Assembly (NCBI GenBank): GCA_021730985.1
Contig: JAKFYI010000021.1
Span: forward strand, 62,001 to 126,000
Reading direction: 5' to 3'
DNA length: 64,000 nucleotides
From: Hyphomicrobiales bacterium
Lineage (GTDB): Bacteria; Pseudomonadota; Alphaproteobacteria; Rhizobiales; Xanthobacteraceae
Below the pieces are notes generated by a model that saw only the letters and a program-made list of their open reading frames with translations, had not been told where the DNA came from and searched no databases. Shown here in pieces: positions 8,382-17,872 of the stretch (position 1 is the stretch's first letter; every line of letters starts with the position of its first letter). The position numbers and the translations under genes were made by a program.

Positions 8382-8868
8382 CGCCCATCCGGCGAAACCG
8401 CTTCACGGCCTGGTAGATCAGCCAGACGAACGCCACCAGCACGATGCCTTGGGCGACCGCGAACGGCGGCTCCGAGCCTTTCGGCGCCAGCGCGTTCAGC
8501 GCAGGCACCTTCTGGAATCCCTGCACCACCAGGACGAACACGTTGAGATAGAGCGAGAGCAGCGCGGTCACGATATAGACGCCTCGCCACACGCCACCGA
8601 GATGCTGGACGTAGAGCGCAAAGATCGCCACCGCCAGCAGCACAAGCGAAATGATGCCAAAACCATGCGCCGGCGTGAATCCGGAAATTGGAAACATGAA
8701 GCCGGTGACGCTGGTCAGCACGGTGGCCGCCAGGAAGGCCGCCGTCCAGGGCGGGCTGAATTGCGAATTCAGCAACTGATAAAGCACGACAAAACCCGCC
8801 GCGATCGCGATCAGGCTGATGATGACGTGGAAGGTGGTGAACGCCGACAGCGACAGGCCGAGCATCAT
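8368..8868 (-). CDS. Small multi-spanning membrane protein
   Basis: This 166-residue integral membrane protein has about five hydrophobic segments (near residues 8-30, 43-63, 68-88, 92-115 and 133-152) and a basic C-terminus (VKRFRRMGVSAR). I do not recognise a catalytic motif. Histidines at 14, 68 and 89 sit near membrane boundaries, which could suggest a heme- or metal-binding role, but that is speculation. The gene converges with the HAD phosphatase and overlaps its end. It is the only leftward gene between 6.6 and 11.6 kb. Confidence 0.7.
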   Translation of the reverse strand: MMLGLSLSAFTTFHVIISLIAIAAGFVVLYQLLNSQFSPPWTAAFLAATVLTSVTGFMFPISGFTPAHGFGIISLVLLAVAIFALYVQHLGGVWRGVYIVTALLSLYLNVFVLVVQGFQKVPALNALAPKGSEPPFAVAQGIVLVAFVWLIYQAVKRFRRMGVSAR

Positions 8869-9014
8869 GACAATGATCCTGGGTTATGCCACCGATTTTA
8901 TTGCGGCGGGCCTCATCATGCCAGCCGCAAAATGGTGCAGGGCATCGTTCATCCGCCGCGCTTGACATCGGCCCCCGGTAACCCGACAAAACCTACGTTT
9001 TCCGGGGACAGTCC

Positions 9015-9857
9015 ATGACCGCTCAATTGGCCAAGACCATCGACGACGCGTTCGAGAAGCGCGCCGAAATCACGCCCGCCACCAAGGGGCCGGTGCGCGA
9101 CGCGGTCGAGACCTCCCTCGAGCTTCTGGACAGCGGCAAGGCCCGCGTCGCGGAGCGCGGCGGCAACGGCGCATGGTCGGTCAACCAGTGGCTCAAGAAG
9201 GCTGTGCTGCTGTCGTTCCGGTTGCGCGAAAATGGCCCGATCATCGGCGCCGCCGCCGACACCGCCTGGTGGGACAAGGTGCCGACCAAGTTCGAAGGCT
9301 GGGATGACGAGCGCTTCAGGGCCGCGGGCTTCCGCACCGTCCCCGGCAGCATCGTCCGGCGTTCCGCCTACATCGCGCCGAACGTCATCCTGATGCCGTC
9401 GTTCGTCAATCTCGGCGCCTATGTCGACAGCGGCACCATGGTGGACACCTGGGCGACGGTCGGCTCGTGTGCGCAGATCGGCAAGAACTGTCACATCTCC
9501 GGCGGCGCCGGCATCGGCGGCGTGCTGGAGCCGCTGCAGGCGGGCCCCGTCATCATCGAGGACAACTGCTTCATCGGCGCGCGCGCCGAGGTGGCCGAGG
9601 GCGTGATCGTGCGCGAGGGCTCGGTGCTCTCGATGGGCGTGTATCTCGGCGCCTCGACCACCATCATCGACCGCGACACCGGCGAGACCATGCGCGGCGA
9701 GGTGCCGCCCTACTCCGTCGTGGTGTCGGGCACCATGCCGGGTAAGCCGATGAAGAACGGCCAGCCGGGTCCGAACCTATACTGCGCGGTGATCGTGAAG
9801 CGGGTGGACGAGAAAACACGCTCCAAGACCAGCATCAACGAGTTGTTGCGCGACTGA
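9015..9857 (+). CDS. dapD: 2,3,4,5-tetrahydropyridine-2,6-dicarboxylate N-succinyltransferase
   Basis: This 280-residue left-handed parallel beta-helix enzyme transfers succinyl from succinyl-CoA to tetrahydrodipicolinate in the succinylase branch of lysine/meso-DAP synthesis. After an alpha-helical N-terminal domain (about 1-100), hexapeptide repeats run through [34 protein letters not shown] and [11 protein letters not shown]. The C-terminus [13 protein letters not shown] is typical. GGGGAC precedes ATG 9015, and a TTGACA at 8962-8967 may be a -35 element without a clear -10. dapE follows after one unrelated gene, so two consecutive pathway steps lie close together. Confidence 0.97.
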   Translation: MTAQLAKTIDDAFEKRAEITPATKGPVRDAVETSLELLDSGKARVAERGGNGAWSVNQWLKKAVLLSFRLRENGPIIGAAADTAWWDKVPTKFEGWDDERFRAAGFRTVPGSIVRRSAYIAPNVILMPSFVNLGAYVDSGTMVDTWATVGSCAQIGKNCHISGGAGIGGVLEPLQAGPVIIEDNCFIGARAEVAEGVIVREGSVLSMGVYLGASTTIIDRDTGETMRGEVPPYSVVVSGTMPGKPMKNGQPGPNLYCAVIVKRVDEKTRSKTSINELLRD

Positions 9858-9958
9858 CCTGCGGCCAAGCTTGCGCCCGCGTCTTGAACGGGCAAATCCA
9901 AGCTTTAATGAATTGCGACAAAGGGCTACGCTGTCCGGGGGAATTCCGGGGGCAGGCC

Positions 9959-10423
9959 ATGAACCCGTTCGTTCTGTTGTTCGACTTCCGGGGGCGCGTC
10001 AACCGCGCGAAATTCTGGCTGGCGGCCTTTGTCTATGTGGCTTTTCTGTTCGCCGTGATCGGCACGACGATGGCGCTGACCTCGTCGCTCGCGGCGGTGC
10101 TCAACGCCACACTGATCGCCTACGTCCCACTGCTGATCTCCAGCGTCGCCGTCGGCATCAAGCGGCTGCACGACCGCAACAAGAGCGCCTGGTGGCTGGC
10201 CCTGTTCTCGATCCCGGTGGCGCTGCCGTTTGTTGCCGCGCTGCTCGACGATTTCGTCACGCTGGATTCGTCGGCGATTTTCACAGTGCTCCAGTACGTC
10301 GGCTTCGCCATCACGATCTGGGCGCTGGTCGAGCTCGGCTGCCTGCGCGGCTCCATCGGCTCCAACCAGTACGGCTTCGATCCGCTGGCGCCGGCACCCG
10401 CCCCGCCACGCACCCTCCGTTGA
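9959..10423 (+). CDS. DUF805 family membrane protein
   Basis: This 154-residue inner-membrane protein carries the DUF805 signature. The FDFRGRVNRAKFW motif sits at the N-terminus, about four transmembrane segments follow, and the loop motif GIKRLHDRNKSAWW lies in the middle. The function of the family is unknown. ATG 9959 fits the usual N-terminus; the open frame begins at 9884, but those residues do not match the family. It lies between dapD and dapE and reads the same way, so it may be cotranscribed with them. The Pro/Ala-rich tail is probably disordered. Confidence 0.85.
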   Translation: MNPFVLLFDFRGRVNRAKFWLAAFVYVAFLFAVIGTTMALTSSLAAVLNATLIAYVPLLISSVAVGIKRLHDRNKSAWWLALFSIPVALPFVAALLDDFVTLDSSAIFTVLQYVGFAITIWALVELGCLRGSIGSNQYGFDPLAPAPAPPRTLR

Positions 10424-10455
10424 CGCAGGCGGCGCGGGCCGGTTAAAGCCTGCGC

Positions 10456-11616
10456 ATGCAAGTCGGCGCCGACCCCATCGAAATTGCCCGCAACCTGCTG
10501 CGCTGCCCGTCGGTGACGCCGGCCGAAGGCGGGGCGCTCGCCTATCTGGGCGGCGTGTTGTCGGCCGCCGGATTTGCCGTGCACCGCATGACCTTCTCCG
10601 AGCCGGGCGCGGCCGACGTCGAGAACCTCTACGCACGGTTCGGCGGCGGCGAGCCGCACCTGATGTTCGCGGGCCACACCGACGTGGTGCCGCCCGGCGA
10701 TCCCAAGACCTGGACGCACGACCCGTTCGCGGCGCAGATCTCAGGCGGCGTGCTGTATGGCCGTGGCGCGGTGGACATGAAGGGCGCCATCGCCTGCAAG
10801 GTCGCGGCGGTGCTTGACTTCCTCGCGGCGAAGGGCCCTGCGTTCAAGGGCTCGATCTCGTTCCTCATTACCGGCGACGAGGAAGGCATCGCGGTCAACG
10901 GCACCATCAAGCTGCTGAAGTGGGCCGCGGAACGCGGCGAGAAATTCTCGCATTGCATCCTGGGCGAGCCCGGAAATGCCAGCGAGCTGGGCGACACCAT
11001 CAAGCTCGGCCGCCGCGGCTCGCAGAACGGCGTGCTGGTGGTGACCGGCAAGCAGGGCCACGTCGCCTACCCGCAGCGCGCCGACAATCCGGTGCGCGGG
11101 CTGGTGAAGCTGATGACAGCGCTGATGGACGAGCCGCTCGACAAGGGCAGCGATCACTTCGATCCGTCGAACCTCGAGTTCACGTCGATCGACATCGGCA
11201 ATCCGACGGTGAACCTCATTCCGGGCGAAGCGCGCGCGCGTTTCAACATCCGCTTCAACGATTGCCACAACTACGCGTCGCTCAAGACGCTGGTGGAGAA
11301 GCGTGCCGGCGCCGCCGCCGGAAAAGCGCGCTGGCGGATCGACTGGGAGCCGTCGAACGCCGACGTGTTCTACACCGCGCCCGGCGAGTTCACCGACCGC
11401 GTGGTCGGCGCGATCGTTGAGGCGATCGGGCGCAAGCCCGAATTGTCCACCTCGGGCGGCACCTCGGACGCCCGCTTCATCAAGGATTACTGCCCGGTGG
11501 TGGAGTTCGGCCTGGTCGGCACCACCATGCACGCGGTGGACGAGCGCGTGCCGGTGGCGGATTTGCAGAAGCTGACCGCGGTGTACCGGAAGATTTTGGA
11601 TAAGTATTTCGGCTGA
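10456..11616 (+). CDS. dapE: Succinyl-diaminopimelate desuccinylase
   Basis: This 386-residue M20-family metallopeptidase hydrolyses N-succinyl-LL-diaminopimelate to LL-DAP and succinate. Zinc-site motifs are [11 protein letters not shown] (about residue 70), [12 protein letters not shown] (about 97-108, bridging Asp), TGDEEG (catalytic Glu pair near 137) and the late [13 protein letters not shown] (His ligand). The dimerisation lid domain lies between about residues 180 and 295. It is 33 nt after the DUF805 gene and reads with dapD, so the window encodes two steps of the succinylase route. It converges on the Bug receptor gene with a 3-nt gap. Confidence 0.96.
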   Translation: MQVGADPIEIARNLLRCPSVTPAEGGALAYLGGVLSAAGFAVHRMTFSEPGAADVENLYARFGGGEPHLMFAGHTDVVPPGDPKTWTHDPFAAQISGGVLYGRGAVDMKGAIACKVAAVLDFLAAKGPAFKGSISFLITGDEEGIAVNGTIKLLKWAAERGEKFSHCILGEPGNASELGDTIKLGRRGSQNGVLVVTGKQGHVAYPQRADNPVRGLVKLMTALMDEPLDKGSDHFDPSNLEFTSIDIGNPTVNLIPGEARARFNIRFNDCHNYASLKTLVEKRAGAAAGKARWRIDWEPSNADVFYTAPGEFTDRVVGAIVEAIGRKPELSTSGGTSDARFIKDYCPVVEFGLVGTTMHAVDERVPVADLQKLTAVYRKILDKYFG

Positions 11617-11619
11617 GCG

Positions 11620-12603
11620 CTATTCCACCCGCAAGCCGAGCTTCTTGACGATCCCGCCCCAGGTCTGCTGGTCGCGTTCGATCGCTGCCCCGTAGTCTTC
11701 CGGAGAATCCGATCTTGCTAGGGCGCCATCGTCGAGGATGCGCTGGCGCACCGCGTCGTCCGCGAGCGCGGCGCGCAGCTCCTTGTTGAGCCGTTCGATG
11801 ATCGGCCTCGGCGTGGAGGCCGGAGCCATGAGGCCGTAGCGCTGCTCGGAGAAAAAGCCGGGCAGGCCTGCCTCGGACAGAGTCGGCACGTCGGGCAACA
11901 GCGGCGAGCGTTGCTGACTGGTGACGCCGATCGCGCGCAACGTGCCTGCTTTCACCTGGCTGATGACAGCCGGAATGGGCGGGATCATCAGCGTCACATG
12001 CCCACCAAGCAGATCGGAGAGCGCCGGTGCGGTACCCTTGTAGGGGATCGACTTGATATCGATACCCGCCGCACTCGCCATCATCTCGGTCGCAACATGC
12101 ACCACCGTGCCGACACCGGAGTGGCCGTAATTGAGCGTGCCAGGATTGGCCTTGGCATAAGCGATAAATTCGGTGAGGTTTTTCGCCGGCAGCGATGGGT
12201 TTACGACCATCACCGCGGGCGTGGTCGAGATCGAGCCGATCGGTGTCAGTTCCTTGGCCGGATCGTAGCCGAGATTGGCGTAAAGGCTGGGGTTGATGGC
12301 GAGCGTGCCGGTGAAGGTGAGCAGGATGGTATAACCATCTGGCGCGCTGCGTGCCGCCTGGCGCGAGCCGATGTTGCCGCCGGCGCCGGGCCGGTTTTCA
12401 ACCACGATCTGCTGGCCGAGCGTCTTGCTCATGCGCTCACCGACCAGCCGCGCCATGATGTCGTTGCCGCCCCCTGGCGGAAACGGCACGACCAGCGTGA
12501 TCGGCCGTGACGGAAAGTTTTGCGCCCATGAGGGCGTGGGCATGCCGATCAGTGCGGCCGAAGCAGCGGCCGAATACAGAAACAAGCGTCGAGAGCATTT
12601 CAT
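11620..12603 (-). CDS. Bug/TctC-type tripartite tricarboxylate receptor
   Basis: This 327-residue periplasmic solute-binding protein is of the Bug (TctC) family and captures organic acids or other small molecules for TTT transporters. The signal peptide has a twin arginine (CSRRLFLYS) and ends near SWA-Q. The mature protein starts with the family motif FPSRPITLVVPFPPGGGND, followed by ENRPGAGGNIG. ATG 12603 is chosen over 12624 because it gives a compact signal peptide. No tctA or tctB membrane subunit is nearby. A second, related receptor lies just upstream on the same strand. The ligand is unknown. Confidence 0.88.
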   Translation of the reverse strand: MKCSRRLFLYSAAASAALIGMPTPSWAQNFPSRPITLVVPFPPGGGNDIMARLVGERMSKTLGQQIVVENRPGAGGNIGSRQAARSAPDGYTILLTFTGTLAINPSLYANLGYDPAKELTPIGSISTTPAVMVVNPSLPAKNLTEFIAYAKANPGTLNYGHSGVGTVVHVATEMMASAAGIDIKSIPYKGTAPALSDLLGGHVTLMIPPIPAVISQVKAGTLRAIGVTSQQRSPLLPDVPTLSEAGLPGFFSEQRYGLMAPASTPRPIIERLNKELRAALADDAVRQRILDDGALARSDSPEDYGAAIERDQQTWGGIVKKLGLRVE

Positions 12604-12691
12604 TGTCGAATTCCAGGTCAGCACAGCCGGCAGCTCACTCTAGAGCATTTCACCGGCATGGACAGTTGATCGCGCGATCAAGATTGCCGCA

Positions 12692-13663
12692 TCAGCCACC
12701 CAGCTTAATGCCGGCCTTCTGCGCGAGGTCGAGCCACTTGCGGATGTCGGTGTTGACGAAATCCCGGAACTGCTGCGGCGTGGTGGGCTCGGCCTCGGCG
12801 CCCTGCTCCGCAAGACGCTTTTTCAGATCCTCGGACTCCAGCACCTTTCGCATGTCGCCGCTGATGCGCGACACCACGCCGGGCGGTGTCTCCTTCGGCG
12901 CGAACATGCCGAACCAGCCGAGTGAGTCGTAGCCCGGCAGGCCGCTCTCCGCGATGGCCGGATAATCCGGGAACAGCTTGGAACGCGACGCGCCCGTGGT
13001 GCCGATCATCCGCAGCGTGCCCGCGGCGATCTGCGGCGTCACGGTGATCGCCGGCGCGAACAGAAGCTGGATGCGCCCGGCCAACAGATCCGGCACCGCC
13101 GGCCCCATGCCGCGATAGGGAACGTGCAGCATCTCGATGCCGGCCATCTGTGCGAACAGCGCGCCGGACAGATGCGACGCCGCGCCCGCGCCCGACGAGC
13201 CATACGTCAGCTTGCCCTGGTTCCTCTTGCCGTAGTCGATCAGCTCGGCGGCATTCTTGGCCGGCACGTCGGGATGCGCCACCAGGATGTACGGCGGCGC
13301 CGAGACGAGCGACACCGGCGCAAGATCGCGCGCGATCTCGAACGGGTGCTCCTCCTTGCTCACGGCGAGCGACATGATCGCGCTGGTCGCCGCCATCAGC
13401 AGCGTGTGACCGTCGGCTTGCGCTGCGATCGCCTGACGGGTGCCGATCAGGCCGCCGCCGCCGGAGCGGTTCTCGACGATGACGGTCTGGCCCCACATGG
13501 TGGACAATTGCTGGCTCATGGCGCGGGCCAGGATGTCGGTGCCGCCGCCGGGCGCCGCCGGCACCAGGATACGGATCAGAGTGCCAGGAAAGGACTGGGC
13601 GAAGGCGGAGGTGGCCGCGGAGGCGAGCAGCGAGGAGATGACGAAGCTTCGGCGTGAGATCAT
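12692..13663 (-). CDS. Bug/TctC-type tripartite tricarboxylate receptor, second copy
   Basis: This 323-residue periplasmic receptor is paralogous to the one downstream. The signal peptide is twin-arginine-like (ISRRSFVISSLL) and cleaved near AFAQ. The mature domain opens with FPGTLIRILVPAAPGGGTD and carries VENRSGGGGLIGTRQA, the two-lobe Bug pattern. The two copies are clearly diverged, so they probably bind different ligands. They are 88 nt apart and may be cotranscribed. Bug receptors without local TctAB are common in betaproteobacteria and some rhizobia, where orphan receptors may serve distant transporters or sensing. Confidence 0.88.
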   Translation of the reverse strand: MISRRSFVISSLLASAATSAFAQSFPGTLIRILVPAAPGGGTDILARAMSQQLSTMWGQTVIVENRSGGGGLIGTRQAIAAQADGHTLLMAATSAIMSLAVSKEEHPFEIARDLAPVSLVSAPPYILVAHPDVPAKNAAELIDYGKRNQGKLTYGSSGAGAASHLSGALFAQMAGIEMLHVPYRGMGPAVPDLLAGRIQLLFAPAITVTPQIAAGTLRMIGTTGASRSKLFPDYPAIAESGLPGYDSLGWFGMFAPKETPPGVVSRISGDMRKVLESEDLKKRLAEQGAEAEPTTPQQFRDFVNTDIRKWLDLAQKAGIKLGG

Positions 13664-13680
13664 GCGTTCAATCTTTCCAC

Positions 13681-13801
13681 GTCATGGCCGGGCATAGCCG
13701 TACGAAGGACGGCGTCGCTTCGCTCGCCTATGTCCCGGCCATCCACGTCTTCGTTGCCGAATATCCAAGACGTGGATGCCCGGCACAAGGCCGGGCATGA
13801 C
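13681..13801. repeat. Long palindromic intergenic repeat (family B)
   Basis: Outer arms GTCATGGCCGGGC and GCCGGGCATGAC and inner arms ATCCACGTCTT (13741-13751) and AAGACGTGGAT (13767-13777) form a long imperfect hairpin. It fills the gap between a Bug receptor gene and truA. It is of a GC-rich palindromic type common in Bradyrhizobium-like genomes. No ORF inside is credible. Confidence 0.8.
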
Positions 13802-13821
13802 AACGGTTGGAGCCCCAGCGG

Positions 13822-14559
13822 TCAATAATCCACCCGCACCAGATAAAGCCCCTCCGGCGGCGCCACCGGACCGCAGGCGGCGCGGTCGCGCGCCTCCAGC
13901 GCGCGCGTCACGTCGTCGGCGCTCCACTTGCCGTCGCCGACCGGCACCAGCGTGCCAACCATCGAGCGCACCTGATTGTGCAGGAACGAGCGCGCCACCG
14001 CGGTGATGTGGACCTCGTCGCCCGATTTTGTGACGTCGAGCCTGTCGAGCGTCTTGTCCGGCGACTTGGCCTGACATTCGGTGGAGCGAAACGTCGTGAA
14101 GTCATGCTTGCCGACCAGGCGCTGCGCCGCCGCATGCATGGCCGCGACATCCAGCGGCCGCGGCACGCGCCAGGCGCGCAGCCGGTCCAGCGCGAGATCG
14201 GGCCTGCGGTTGGCGATACGATAGAGGTAGTGCCGCCGCAACGCGGAGCTGCGCGCGTTGAACCCTTCGGGCACCCGCTCCGCCGCCAGCACCGAGACCG
14301 GATGCGGCCGCAAATGCGCGTTGAGCGCGTCTCGCACGGTGTCGGTGCTGTGATCTTTGGCCAGATCGAAGTGCGCCACCTGGCCGAGCGCGTGGACGCC
14401 GGCGTCGGTGCGGCCGGCGCCCTGCACCTGCACCTTCTCGCCGGTGAACGCCTCGATGGCCTCGACAAGCGCGCGCTGCACCGAAGGCACGTTGTCCTGC
14501 CACTGCCAGCCGGCGAACGGCGTGCCGTCGTATTCGATGGTGATCTTGTATCTCGGCAT
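13822..14559 (-). CDS. truA: tRNA pseudouridine(38-40) synthase
   Basis: This 245-residue enzyme isomerises uridines 38-40 in the anticodon stem-loop of many tRNAs. It begins [19 protein letters not shown]. It has the catalytic motif [13 protein letters not shown] (nucleophilic Asp at about residue 52), RHYLYRI, and the late [17 protein letters not shown] 14559 matches the family start. The frame stays open upstream to 14757, but that part overlaps the GNAT gene. It is the last gene of the leftward def-fmt-GNAT-truA set, 1 nt after the GNAT stop. Confidence 0.96.
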   Translation of the reverse strand: MPRYKITIEYDGTPFAGWQWQDNVPSVQRALVEAIEAFTGEKVQVQGAGRTDAGVHALGQVAHFDLAKDHSTDTVRDALNAHLRPHPVSVLAAERVPEGFNARSSALRRHYLYRIANRRPDLALDRLRAWRVPRPLDVAAMHAAAQRLVGKHDFTTFRSTECQAKSPDKTLDRLDVTKSGDEVHITAVARSFLHNQVRSMVGTLVPVGDGKWSADDVTRALEARDRAACGPVAPPEGLYLVRVDY

Positions 14560-14560
14560 A

Positions 14561-15058
14561 TCAGAGACCGGCGAAAGCGGCTGGGTATGCGACTGCGCCG
14601 GAATTCGGCGCATCCGGCGCGAGCCGCAACACTTGAAAGTAAGGCCCGGTGTAGGGCGACACAAACCCGTCCGCCACATGGAAGCCGAACCTGCTGTAGT
14701 ACGCGGGATCGCCCAGCACGAATACCAGCCGGTCGCCGCGATCCTTAAGCCGGGCAAGACCGTCGCGGATCAAAGTAACGCCTGTGCCCTGGCGCTGCAC
14801 AGCGGGCATGACACCGACCGGCGCCAGTCCCGCAACCGGCACCGCGCGGCCGTCCAGATCGAGGTTCAGGCGCGGAAACGCGACGTAGCCCGCGATGTTG
14901 CCGTGCTGCTCGGCCACCAGCGCAAGGATGATGTCGCCATCCGCGCGCAACGCATCGACCAGATCGGCCTCGGCCGCGCCGCCGAACGCCGCTTCGAGTA
15001 CGGCGCGGATGCCTAGAGTGTCGCCGGGACGCTCGGGCCTGATGTGCCGCGTGTTCAC
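14561..15058 (-). CDS. GNAT family N-acetyltransferase
   Basis: This 165-residue acyltransferase is of the GCN5-related fold, resembling YhbS. An N-terminal [20 protein letters not shown] leads to the acetyl-CoA loop in [20 protein letters not shown] (pattern Q/R-x-x-G-x-G). The C-terminal [11 protein letters not shown] motif is typical of the YhbS subgroup. The substrate is unknown. The start overlaps the fmt stop by 4 nt and truA follows after 1 nt, which argues for translational coupling within the operon. This acetyltransferase between fmt and truA is an addition to the widely shared def-fmt-truA order. Confidence 0.87.
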   Translation of the reverse strand: MNTRHIRPERPGDTLGIRAVLEAAFGGAAEADLVDALRADGDIILALVAEQHGNIAGYVAFPRLNLDLDGRAVPVAGLAPVGVMPAVQRQGTGVTLIRDGLARLKDRGDRLVFVLGDPAYYSRFGFHVADGFVSPYTGPYFQVLRLAPDAPNSGAVAYPAAFAGL

Positions 15059-15981
15059 TTTAGAATGGTACCCGGCGCGATCACCGTGCCCCGCAGAAAT
15101 TCGTCTGCCTTCATCGGCCGGCCGCCGGCCTTCTGCAGTTCGACGATGCGCGTTGCACCCTCACCGCAGGCGATGGTGAGCGCGCTGTCGAGCACGGTGC
15201 CTGGCGGGCCTCCGCCTTCGCCCTTCGTGCTGCGCAACAATTTGACGCGGCCCGCGCTCGGCAGTTCCGTCCACGCGCCGGGGAACGGCGACAGGCCGCG
15301 GATGTGGTCGTGCACCGCCTTCCAGGGCCTGCTCCAGTCCACCCGTGTCTCGCCCTTGTCGATCTTCGCCGCATAGGTGACGCCCTCCGCCGGCTGCGGC
15401 ATCGAACGCAGCGCGCCCTTTTCCAAATCATCAAGCGCACGCGCCATCAGCTCGCCGCCGCGCGCGGCCATCGCGTCATGCAGCTCGCCGGTCGTCATGT
15501 TCATGTCGATCGGCATTCGCTCGACCAGCGCCATCGCGCCGGTGTCGAGCCCTTCGTCCATCTTCATCACGGTGACGCCGCTCTCCGCGTCGCCCGCCAT
15601 CACCGCACGGTGGATCGGCGCCGCGCCGCGCCAGCGCGGCAGCAGCGACGCGTGCAGGTTGAAGCAGCCGAACGGCACCGCAGTGAGCAGCGGCTTGGGC
15701 AGGATCAGGCCGTAGGCCACCACCACCGCTGCATCCGCGCCATGCGCCTGGAACGCAGCATGCGCGTCGGAGTCTTTCAGCGTGCGCGGCGTCATCACCG
15801 CGAGCCCGAGCCTGCGCGCCTCGCGCTCGACCGGCGACGGCGTCAACTCAAGGCCGCGCCGTCCGGCCGGCTTCGGCGCGCGGGTGTACACGGCGGCGAT
15901 GTGGTGGCCGCGGCTCGCGAGCGCCGTCAGCGTCGGCACCGCGAAGTCCGGCGTGCCCATGAAGATCAGGCGGAGCGGCAT
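15055..15981 (-). CDS. fmt: Methionyl-tRNA formyltransferase
   Basis: This 308-residue enzyme formylates initiator Met-tRNA using 10-formyl-tetrahydrofolate. It starts [18 protein letters not shown]. The catalytic region contains [20 protein letters not shown] (Asn and His of the active site) and [16 protein letters not shown] (catalytic Asp). The C-terminal OB-like domain begins near LSPFPGAW. It is 1 nt downstream of def and overlaps the GNAT gene by 4 nt, so formylation and deformylation are cotranscribed. The length is normal. Confidence 0.97.
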   Translation of the reverse strand: MPLRLIFMGTPDFAVPTLTALASRGHHIAAVYTRAPKPAGRRGLELTPSPVEREARRLGLAVMTPRTLKDSDAHAAFQAHGADAAVVVAYGLILPKPLLTAVPFGCFNLHASLLPRWRGAAPIHRAVMAGDAESGVTVMKMDEGLDTGAMALVERMPIDMNMTTGELHDAMAARGGELMARALDDLEKGALRSMPQPAEGVTYAAKIDKGETRVDWSRPWKAVHDHIRGLSPFPGAWTELPSAGRVKLLRSTKGEGGGPPGTVLDSALTIACGEGATRIVELQKAGGRPMKADEFLRGTVIAPGTILK

Positions 15982-15982
15982 G

Positions 15983-16534
15983 TCACTTCGCCGCGGACTT
16001 GGGAGAATCTTTGCCGTCGTCCTTCGCCGCCTGCTTGGCGGCCTTGGTGAACTTCTTCACCACGCGATCGCGCTTGAGCTTGGAAATGTGATCGATGAAC
16101 AGCACGCCGTTGAGATGGTCGATCTCGTGCTGGATGCAGGTCGCGAACAGGCCCGAGGCCTTGGCCTGCTGCACCTTGCCGTCGAGGTCGAGGTATTTAA
16201 CCGTCACCACCGCGGGCCGCTCGACCTCCTCGTAATACTCCGGGATCGAGAGGCAGCCCTCCTCGTGCACCGACACCTCGCCGGATTCATCGACCAGCTC
16301 CGGGTTGATGAACACCAGCGGCTCCGTCTCGCCCTCCTTCTTGGCGAGATCCATGGTGACGATCCGCTTGGCCTCGCCGATCTGGATCGCGGCCAGGCCG
16401 ATGCCGGGCGCGTCGTACATGGTGTCGAACATGTCGGCGACCAGCTTTTTGATCGACGCATCGATCTTGGCGACCGGCTTCGAAATGAGCCGCAGCCGCT
16501 TGTCCGGCAAAATCAGAATGTCCCGCACCGTCAT
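15983..16534 (-). CDS. def: Peptide deformylase
   Basis: This 183-residue metalloenzyme removes the N-formyl group from nascent proteins. Three family motifs are present: [10 protein letters not shown] (about residues 44-53), EGCLSIPEY (about 96-104, metal-binding Cys) and QHEIDHLNG (about 135-143, two metal His and the catalytic Glu). The C-terminal Lys/Ala-rich tail is probably flexible. It is first in the leftward def-fmt-GNAT-truA operon and divergent from rmuC, with 110 nt between them holding both promoters. Confidence 0.97.
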   Translation of the reverse strand: MTVRDILILPDKRLRLISKPVAKIDASIKKLVADMFDTMYDAPGIGLAAIQIGEAKRIVTMDLAKKEGETEPLVFINPELVDESGEVSVHEEGCLSIPEYYEEVERPAVVTVKYLDLDGKVQQAKASGLFATCIQHEIDHLNGVLFIDHISKLKRDRVVKKFTKAAKQAAKDDGKDSPKSAAK

Positions 16535-16644
16535 GGGCGCGATTTAAGGGCTGGACTTTGGCCGGTCAATATGTTCTCTATTTGTTCTTTTGGACAATCC
16601 CCATTCGCCCCGGGCGGGGATGAGCGAATCGCGTAGGACACCTT

Positions 16645-17760
16645 ATGGAAACCGCCCTTCTCGTCGCCGCCGGCCTGCTGGTGGGATTGGCCATCGCGGC
16701 CTTCGGCTTTTTCATCATCCGGTCCCGGACCCCCGCCGTCGATCCCCAGACGGTGGCCGCTGCCGCCGCTGCCGACCAGCGCATCGTCGAACTGGGCACC
16801 TACGTGAAGACGATGGGCGACGTGATCGCCGGCCGGCAGAACGATCTGGCCCGGCACGTCAACGAACGGCTCGACGCGGTGTCTCATCGCCTGGGCGAGT
16901 CGATGCAGAGCACCACCAAGAGCACCGTCGACAACCTGAACAAGCTCAACGAGCGGCTCGCGGTGATCGACAACGCGCAGAAGAACATCACCGACTTGGC
17001 CTCGCAGGTGACGTCGCTGCAGAACGTGCTGTCCAACAAGCAGACCCGCGGCGCGTTCGGCCAGGGCCGGATGGAATCGATCATCCAGGACGGGCTGCCC
17101 AAGGGGGCCTACGAGTTCCAGCACACGCTCTCAAACCGGATGAGACCCGATTGCTGTGTATTTTTGCTCGACCAGAAGGCGCTCGTGATCGACGCCAAGT
17201 TTCCGCTCGAAGGCTTCACCGCCTATCGTGAATCTCAGTCTGACGACGAACGCAAAGTGGCGGCGCAACGCTTGCGCGTCGATGTGACCAAACACATCAC
17301 CGACATCGCCGGGAAATACCTTATTCCGGGCGAGACCTACGAAACCGCGCTGATGTTCGTTCCCTCGGAATCGATCTATGCCGAACTGATCGACGGCTTC
17401 GATGACGTGGTGCAGAAGGCCTATCGCGCGCGCGTGGTGCTGGTTTCGCCGATGCTGTTAATGGCAACAATTCAGTTGGTGCAGCACATGCGGAAGGACG
17501 TCCGTATGCGCGAAGCCGCCGATCAAATTCAGGGTGAGGTCGGACGGCTGTTGAAGGATGTCAGTTTGCTAGGGGACCGCGTGCGCAAGCTGCAAACGCA
17601 CTTCAACCATTCGAACGAGGACATCCGGCAAGCGATTATTTCGGTCGAGAAGATCGAATCGCGTGGTGAGCGCATCGCGCAGGTCGAAGTGGGCGATGAG
17701 GAAGTGCCCGTATCGAACGTGATCTCGGCGCCGGTGTTCAAGCTGCAGGCGGGCGAGTAA
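16645..17760 (+). CDS. rmuC: DNA recombination protein RmuC
   Basis: This 371-residue membrane-anchored protein of the RmuC family has an N-terminal transmembrane helix (about residues 3-23), a long helical/coiled-coil part (about 30-140) and a nuclease-like core. The core motifs are VFLLDQKALVIDAKFPLEGF (a PD-(D/E)XK-like centre near residues 172-191) and ETALMFVPSESIYAEL. RmuC limits inversion at short inverted repeats in E. coli; its enzymology is unsettled. It is divergent from def. A palindromic repeat separates it from the AmpG-like gene. Confidence 0.93.
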   Translation: METALLVAAGLLVGLAIAAFGFFIIRSRTPAVDPQTVAAAAAADQRIVELGTYVKTMGDVIAGRQNDLARHVNERLDAVSHRLGESMQSTTKSTVDNLNKLNERLAVIDNAQKNITDLASQVTSLQNVLSNKQTRGAFGQGRMESIIQDGLPKGAYEFQHTLSNRMRPDCCVFLLDQKALVIDAKFPLEGFTAYRESQSDDERKVAAQRLRVDVTKHITDIAGKYLIPGETYETALMFVPSESIYAELIDGFDDVVQKAYRARVVLVSPMLLMATIQLVQHMRKDVRMREAADQIQGEVGRLLKDVSLLGDRVRKLQTHFNHSNEDIRQAIISVEKIESRGERIAQVEVGDEEVPVSNVISAPVFKLQAGE

Positions 17761-17786
17761 CCTCGCTGGGCATGGGACCAGCATGT

Positions 17787-17831
17787 GACCCCCTCCCCAG
17801 CCCTCCCCCTTTCAGGGGGAGGGAGCGCACC
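17787..17831. repeat. CT-rich hairpin repeat (family C), single copy
   Basis: CCCTCCCCC (17801-17809) pairs with GGGGGAGGG (17815-17823) across the loop TTTCA, preceded by ACCCCCTCCCCAG. It is the same element type as the inverted pair inside hrpB at 60346-60446, including the flanking GAGCGCACCG-like bases. It could also act as a terminator-like hairpin, but no T tract follows. Confidence 0.75.
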
Positions 17832-17872
17832 GCCCGTGCTGCTCAAGCCTGGATTTGTGTTCAGGTGGCTCC

